DNA from: Clostridiales bacterium COT073_COT-073
Lineage (GTDB): Bacteria > Bacillota > Clostridia > Lachnospirales > Vallitaleaceae
Length of the DNA: 64,000 bases
Direction of reading: 5' to 3'
Assembly: GCA_003858485.1 (NCBI GenBank)
Contig: RQYD01000008.1
Coordinates: 62,001-126,000, forward strand
This document shows positions 60,263 through 64,000 of the stretch, one piece after another. Made by a program: the position numbers and the translations under genes. The notes beneath the pieces were generated by a model. The model worked only from the letters and a program-made list of their open reading frames with translations. It was not told the DNA's origin and made no database searches. Within the stretch, counting starts at the first letter, position 1. Every line of letters begins with the position of its first letter.

Positions 60263-60629
60263 TGCTGTCCACCTCCTCATCCATTTGGGTCTTGACAATT
60301 TCAACTACCAGTTTATGAGGCAGACAAATAATCATATCATTATTGGTCATTATTGGCCTGTGCTTTACGCAATACTGGTCACGACAATCCGCTGCTGCCA
60401 TAAATACCCGGCCGTCTCTGATCACTACCGTATTTTGACCCCATTCTGTTTTCAGCGGTATTTCCCGTTCCTGATTCAATGAATAAGTGGCTATGATTTT
60501 ACCATCCTGCTTAATCACTACCTGATCACCGCTGCCTGAAAGAGAGTGCCTGGCCAGATAAAAACCCACAACGGCCAGTAATAAAAAACCGGCCAACAAA
60601 ATCAAATCACCTTTTTTTATTTTTTTCAT
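60252..60629 (-). CDS. NusG domain II protein, membrane anchored
   Basis: A 125-residue protein: a transmembrane helix at residues 9-26, then a NusG-II domain outside (V-V-I-K-Q-D-G-K-I-I-A-T-Y, N-T-V-V-I-R-D-G-R-V), with C-R-D-Q-Y-C-V-K near residue 82 and C-L-P-H-K-L-V-V-E near residue 103. The C-x4-C and C-L-P-H pattern is typical of this DUF1312-type family, unrelated in role to the transcription factor NusG. It is first of the three-gene operon with the Gx and rhomboid genes. Confidence 0.87.
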   Translation of the reverse strand: MKKIKKGDLILLAGFLLLAVVGFYLARHSLSGSGDQVVIKQDGKIIATYSLNQEREIPLKTEWGQNTVVIRDGRVFMAAADCRDQYCVKHRPIMTNNDMIICLPHKLVVEIVKTQMDEEVDSIAN

Positions 60630-60652
60630 ATCATTCTCACTTTAAACACAGA

Positions 60653-60729
60653 GAAGCTCCTATTTCGCACCGTCTGATTTTTCGCATTCCAAAAGATTGT
60701 CGGAAAAATGACAGGAAAACAGGAGCTTC
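60653..60729. repeat. inverted repeat between rdgB and the NusG-II operon
   Basis: GAAGCTCCT (60653-60661) matches AGGAGCTTC (60721-60729) in reverse, with an inner TTTTTC/GGAAAAA pairing. It directly follows the rdgB stop on the minus strand but lacks a T-run; a weak terminator or processing site. Confidence 0.5.
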
Positions 60730-60734
60730 TTTGC

Positions 60735-61337
60735 TTAACGTCCATATATTTTAAGCAAATAATCTTTCATTTCATTTAACGCTATTGCCCGATGACTGAT
60801 TTGATTTTTCACTTCCGGTGGAAGTTGGGCAGAAGTACAGCCATATTCCGGCAAAAAGAAAATCGGATCATAGCCAAAGCCGTTCTTTCCCATTTGACGG
60901 TCGGCAATATAGCCTTCCATAATCCCCTTCCTGACTTCGACCTCACCATTGGGAAAACATAAAGCAATCACACATACAAATCGGGCTTTACGTTCCTGGC
61001 CATCAGCATCTTTCAGGCAATCAATAATTAATTTATTCTTAACGATGTAAGAAGTATCTCGTCCTCCAAATCTGGCTGAATAAATTCCGGGAGCGCCATT
61101 AAGGTAATCCACCTCCAGCCCCGAATCATCCGCCAGCACCGTTGCTCCGGTTAATCGCATAATGGTACTTGCTTTTTTTATTGCATTTTCCTCAAAAGTA
61201 TGACCGTCCTCTTCAACATCGACATAGATTCCAGCTGCCTCCATTGAAATCACATTTAAGCCGCTGCCCGCTAAAATAGCATTAATCTCTTCGACTTTCT
61301 TAGGATTTCTTGTTGCAAAAATAATCGAGTTGCCCAT
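60735..61337 (-). CDS. rdgB: XTP/dITP diphosphatase (RdgB/HAM1)
   Basis: A 200-residue pyrophosphatase that removes non-canonical purine triphosphates (ITP, XTP). Motifs: F-A-T-R-N-P-K-K-V-E-E-I near the start, L-A-D-D-S-G-L-E-V-D-Y-L near residue 67, G-K-N-G-F-G-Y-D-P-I-F near residue 150 and S-H-R-A-I-A-L near residue 178. It is two bases after the Crh-like gene, so it belongs to the yvcK-whiA operon, as in many Clostridia. Confidence 0.95.
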   Translation of the reverse strand: MGNSIIFATRNPKKVEEINAILAGSGLNVISMEAAGIYVDVEEDGHTFEENAIKKASTIMRLTGATVLADDSGLEVDYLNGAPGIYSARFGGRDTSYIVKNKLIIDCLKDADGQERKARFVCVIALCFPNGEVEVRKGIMEGYIADRQMGKNGFGYDPIFFLPEYGCTSAQLPPEVKNQISHRAIALNEMKDYLLKIYGR

Positions 61338-61339
61338 GA

Positions 61340-61591
61340 CTATTCCTTTCCTACCAGAAAATTCTCCAAAGCGACAATTGCCTCCTGTTCATCCTCACCG
61401 TCAATCGACAACTCCAACTGATCTCCGGCAATTGCCCCAACTGACATCATACCCATAATACTTTTGGCATTAACTTTTAAATTTCTTAATTGCATATACA
61501 CTTTACTGGAAAATTGATTGGCCATCTGAACAAACAAAGCAACTTGTCTGGCCTCCAAATCAATCTTGATTTCAATGGTTTTACTGATCAT
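61340..61591 (-). CDS. Crh-like HPr paralogue with Glu at the active histidine
   Basis: An 83-residue HPr-fold protein. The active loop, usually G-L-H-A-R-P, reads D-L-E-A-R-Q, so residue 13 (HPr His15 equivalent) is Glu; Arg follows, but Pro is Gln. The Ser46 site is kept (N-A-K-S-I-M-G, Ser44), and Q-G-E-D-E-Q-E-A-like G-E-D-E-Q-E-A-I-V is kept at the C-terminus. It closely resembles Bacillus Crh, which has Gln there and acts as a CcpA co-regulator. It overlaps whiA by four bases. It cannot act in PTS sugar transport. Confidence 0.87.
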   Translation of the reverse strand: MISKTIEIKIDLEARQVALFVQMANQFSSKVYMQLRNLKVNAKSIMGMMSVGAIAGDQLELSIDGEDEQEAIVALENFLVGKE

Positions 61592-62493
61592 CTGATTTCC
61601 TCTCTTTCCTCTTTTAAATTATCGGCAATTTCAATAATTCGCTGCAATCTATGGTTAACGCCGGAACGTCCAATTGGCGGCATCAACATTTCACCTAAAT
61701 CCTTCAAACTAGCTGCCATATTCTCTTTTCTTAATATGGCAATGCTTTTTAAATCATCACTTAAAAAGTCCAAACCCACCGTTTCCTCAATATAATCGAT
61801 GGCCATTGCCTGCCGAAAGGCAGCCTGTCCGGTTTTTCGCAAATTTGCAGCCTCACAATTAACCAGCCGGTTAACCGAATTACGAACATCTTTAACAATC
61901 CGTAAATTTTCCAACTCCATCAAGGCCAAATGAGCTGACATCACATTAAGTAGACGAACAATTTGATCTCCTTCTTTTAAATATACCACAGGGATGTTCT
62001 TTCGTCTAATCATTTTTGCATCAATTTCAAATTCTTGCATTACGGCAATGATTTGCTCTGCCAGGCCCTCGTTTTTGGTAATAAATTCTAAATGATAAGT
62101 CTTTTCCGGATTACTGACTGAACCGGCCGCTAAAAAAGCTCCACGTAAAAAAGCTCTTTTACAGCAATTTCCCTTAAGCAACTGATGCCATTGCTCTCCA
62201 TAAGCGCAAGCTTTAAGGACCAGCGGAGTGTGTCTGGTAATATAAAGATAATAAATATAACCCCGTTTTCGATGACGGCGAACTTTAAATTCCGGGTAAA
62301 AACGAAATGTCTTTTCAATTAAAACAGCGATTCGCAAAGCAAAATCACGGTTTTCCGTATGAAAGCTAATTTGCCCGGGCCGGATTTCCGCAGCAGTATA
62401 CAAAATTGCAGCCAGTTCAGCCAACATACAATGCCGGGCGGTTTTTCCATGACGGCCGGCAATTTCTCTTTTTACATTTAATGAAAATGACAT
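61588..62493 (-). CDS. whiA: DNA-binding protein WhiA
   Basis: A 301-residue protein: an N-terminal LAGLIDADG-like domain (F-L-R-G-A-F-L-A-A-G-S-V-S-N-P near residue 111) and a C-terminal helix-turn-helix (S-L-K-D-L-G-E-M-L-M-P-P-I-G-R-S-G-V-N-H-R near residue 260). In Bacillus it is needed for normal cell division. It overlaps the HPr gene by four bases (ATGA) and starts one base after yvcK, so it is within the operon. Confidence 0.95.
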   Translation of the reverse strand: MSFSLNVKREIAGRHGKTARHCMLAELAAILYTAAEIRPGQISFHTENRDFALRIAVLIEKTFRFYPEFKVRRHRKRGYIYYLYITRHTPLVLKACAYGEQWHQLLKGNCCKRAFLRGAFLAAGSVSNPEKTYHLEFITKNEGLAEQIIAVMQEFEIDAKMIRRKNIPVVYLKEGDQIVRLLNVMSAHLALMELENLRIVKDVRNSVNRLVNCEAANLRKTGQAAFRQAMAIDYIEETVGLDFLSDDLKSIAILRKENMAASLKDLGEMLMPPIGRSGVNHRLQRIIEIADNLKEEREEIR

Positions 62494-62494
62494 A

Positions 62495-63451
62495 TTAAAT
62501 CCTCAAAACAAATTCCGCCAATGCCTTAGGATTATGACGAATATATACTCCGTCTGTAATGCTCAGATCTCCAACTGCAATCGTGTATTCTGTCGCATCA
62601 GCCAAATCATTGGGCACCGGATAAGAATCATCAGCTGCATAAAATTTGAGACTTTCCGGCGAAAATGAGTTGCCATCAATGGCAATCACATCAATTGCTT
62701 TTTTTCCCAAAATTCGTTCAATTGCGTCAATATGGTCAGATAAACCATAAAAATCCGTTTCTCCCGGCTGGGTCATTAAATTTCCGACATATATGACCTT
62801 GGCCTTGGCTCCCCGAATCGCCTCCGGAATTCCTTTAACCAATAAATTGGGAATAATACTGGTATAAAGGCTCCCCGGTCCAAGCACAATCAAATCAGCT
62901 TCTTCCAGTGCCTGTACTGCCTTACTGTTAGCCAGCGGTGTTTTCGGCAGCATTTCAATGGTTTGAATTTTTTTGCGTGACACCTTATTTTGATAGACGA
63001 TTTCCTCTTCACCAAAAATTCGACTGCCATCAGCGTAAGTAGCCATTAGTTCAATTTTTTCATTCGTCACCGGCAATACTTTGCCTTTTACTGCTAAAAT
63101 ATCACTTAACTGCTCAACTGCTTTTTCAAAACTGCCGCTGATATCACTTAACGCAGCAATAATCAGATTTCCTAAATTTTGACCTTTCAAGCTTCCCTCT
63201 GAAAATCGGTATTGATAAACTTCTTCCATCAAAGGTTCTATTTCTGCCAAAGCTAATACGCAGTTACGAATATCACCCGGCGGCAAAATTCCCATTTCTC
63301 TGCGTAGTTGCCCTGAACTGCCGCCATTATCGGCCACTGTCACAATCGCCGTGATATCTTCAGCATAAAACTTTAACCCCCGCAACAATGTGGAAAGGCC
63401 GGTTCCGCCTCCCACACAAACTACTTTGCGCTCATCTTTCCTGCGCTTCAT
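62495..63451 (-). CDS. yvcK: YvcK/GlmR-type gluconeogenesis factor
   Basis: A 318-residue protein of the CofD-like family: V-G-G-G-T-G-L-S-T-L-L-R-G-L-K near the start, T-V-A-D-N-G-G-S-S-G-Q-L-R near residue 36, L-G-N-L-I-I-A-A-L near residue 92, and G-P-G-S-L-Y-T-S near residue 192. In Bacillus it binds UDP-GlcNAc and steers carbon into wall precursors. GGAGGC precedes the ATG. murB lies eight bases upstream with no rapZ between them. Confidence 0.95.
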   Translation of the reverse strand: MKRRKDERKVVCVGGGTGLSTLLRGLKFYAEDITAIVTVADNGGSSGQLRREMGILPPGDIRNCVLALAEIEPLMEEVYQYRFSEGSLKGQNLGNLIIAALSDISGSFEKAVEQLSDILAVKGKVLPVTNEKIELMATYADGSRIFGEEEIVYQNKVSRKKIQTIEMLPKTPLANSKAVQALEEADLIVLGPGSLYTSIIPNLLVKGIPEAIRGAKAKVIYVGNLMTQPGETDFYGLSDHIDAIERILGKKAIDVIAIDGNSFSPESLKFYAADDSYPVPNDLADATEYTIAVGDLSITDGVYIRHNPKALAEFVLRI

Positions 63452-63459
63452 GCTGCCTC

Positions 63460-64000
63460 CTATCTCTCGCCTACGATTCGTATCTCCGGCTGCATTTTTA
63501 CTCCAAATTTTTCTTCAACTGTCCTTTGAATATGCTCAACCAATGCCATGATATCGGCAAAAGTAGCACTGCCTTTATTAATCACAAAACCGCAATGCTT
63601 GGTACTGACTGCCGCATCGCCACAGGCATAGCCGGAAAGTCCTGCATCCATAATCAGTTTTCCGGCAAAATATCCTTCCGGACGCTTAAAAGTCGAACCG
63701 GCGCTGGCCATATCCAGCGGCTGTTTTTCCTCCCGTTTTTGGGTTAAATCAGCAGTTCGCTCTTTCATTTCCATTATCTTCCCCGGTCGAAGACGAAGTG
63801 TTGCCTCCAAAATGATCTCGCCAGTATCCTGAATTCGACTGGTGCGATAACCAAATTCCATTTCTTCCCCGGTATAATATTTAATACTGCCATTCCGATC
63901 CATCACCTTAACCTGATGTACCACTTCTTTCATCTCACCGCCATAGGCACCGGCGTTCATATATATGGCACCCCCCAGGCTGCCCGGAATCCCACAGGCA
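63460..64000 (-). CDS. murB: UDP-N-acetylenolpyruvoylglucosamine reductase MurB, 5' part beyond window
   Basis: The visible 180 codons are the C-terminal two thirds of MurB: A-C-G-I-P-G-S-L-G-G-A-I-Y-M-N-A-G-A-Y-G-G-E at the window edge, F-G-Y-R-T-S-R near residue 50 of the visible part, A-G-S-T-F-K-R-P (catalytic Ser), and the terminal P-E-I-R-I-V-G. The frame stays open to base 64000, so the apparent ATG at 63960 is internal. It reduces UDP-GlcNAc-enolpyruvate to UDP-MurNAc. It heads the visible operon murB-yvcK-whiA-HPr-rdgB. Confidence 0.96.
   Translation of the reverse strand, partial: ACGIPGSLGGAIYMNAGAYGGEMKEVVHQVKVMDRNGSIKYYTGEEMEFGYRTSRIQDTGEIILEATLRLRPGKIMEMKERTADLTQKREEKQPLDMASAGSTFKRPEGYFAGKLIMDAGLSGYACGDAAVSTKHCGFVINKGSATFADIMALVEHIQRTVEEKFGVKMQPEIRIVGER

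Noticed and set aside
1-64000. tRNA, rRNA, prophage or toxin-antitoxin genes
   Set aside because: No sequence with recognisable tRNA arms, rRNA segments, phage genes or a convincing toxin-antitoxin pair was seen on reading; a tRNAscan or Rfam run could still find something short.

Overview
The window reads as chromosomal DNA of a low-GC, Gram-positive, obligately anaerobic bacterium, most likely a Clostridia member of Lachnospiraceae type. The evidence is a trimeric NAD-linked [FeFe] hydrogenase, many lipoproteins with lipobox signals, AGGAGG ribosome sites, TTGACA/TATAAT promoters, a murB-yvcK-whiA-HPr cluster and several clostridial sugar-uptake loci. No rRNA, tRNA, CRISPR array, prophage or intact insertion sequence was seen. 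Most genes lie on the minus strand; the plus-strand exceptions are an AraC regulator plus the hydrogenase operon (4946-12045), an HPr-like gene (26586) and a phosphodiesterase gene (27670).

Layout. 1-7237: a sulfatase (cut by the window edge), an LplA/B/C-type oligosaccharide ABC transporter and a divergent membrane-bound AraC regulator, probably one sulfated-glycan locus. 7573-12045: hydrogenase operon hydC, a cysteine-free ferredoxin-like gene, hydB, hydA, under a near-consensus promoter with a Fur-box-like site upstream. 12289-19279: housekeeping and stress genes (DUF2974 hydrolase, D-2-hydroxyacid dehydrogenase, RNase HI, small alarmone synthetase, NlpC/P60 hydrolase, a TadA-AAG fusion, MTA/SAH nucleosidase). 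19623-24316: livJHMGF branched-chain amino-acid transporter. 24664-36340: mtaB, a His-less HPr, small proteins, a phosphodiesterase, a YtrA-type GntR/ABC operon, a lipoprotein, a CPBP protease and a NitT/TauT-type transporter. 36695-41393: cvpA, a predicted beta-propeller protein, glgA, cca. 41594-48667: LacI-controlled sugar transporter with two GH30 glycosidases. 48971-60629: FAD oxidoreductase, a heterodimeric ABC exporter with a C39-like lipoprotein, HIT protein, flavodoxin-SCP2 fusion, rhomboid, Gx transporter and NusG-II protein. 60735-64000: rdgB, a Crh-like HPr, whiA, yvcK, murB (cut by the edge).

How parts work together. Two oligosaccharide loci each have their own regulator and lipoprotein receptor. 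The hydrogenase would reoxidise NADH and ferredoxin from fermentation. A 22-bp operator overlaps the -10 box of both the gntR-ABC operon and the CPBP protease gene with identical geometry and recurs in the protease leader, so these genes probably form one small cell-envelope regulon.

Most notable: the TadA-AAG fusion, the shared 22-bp operator, the cysteine-free hydrogenase protein, two HPr paralogues lacking the phospho-histidine (one with Glu in its place, in the whiA operon), absence of rapZ between murB and yvcK, and two families of dispersed palindromic elements between genes. All family assignments come from reading motifs by eye; no database search was run.
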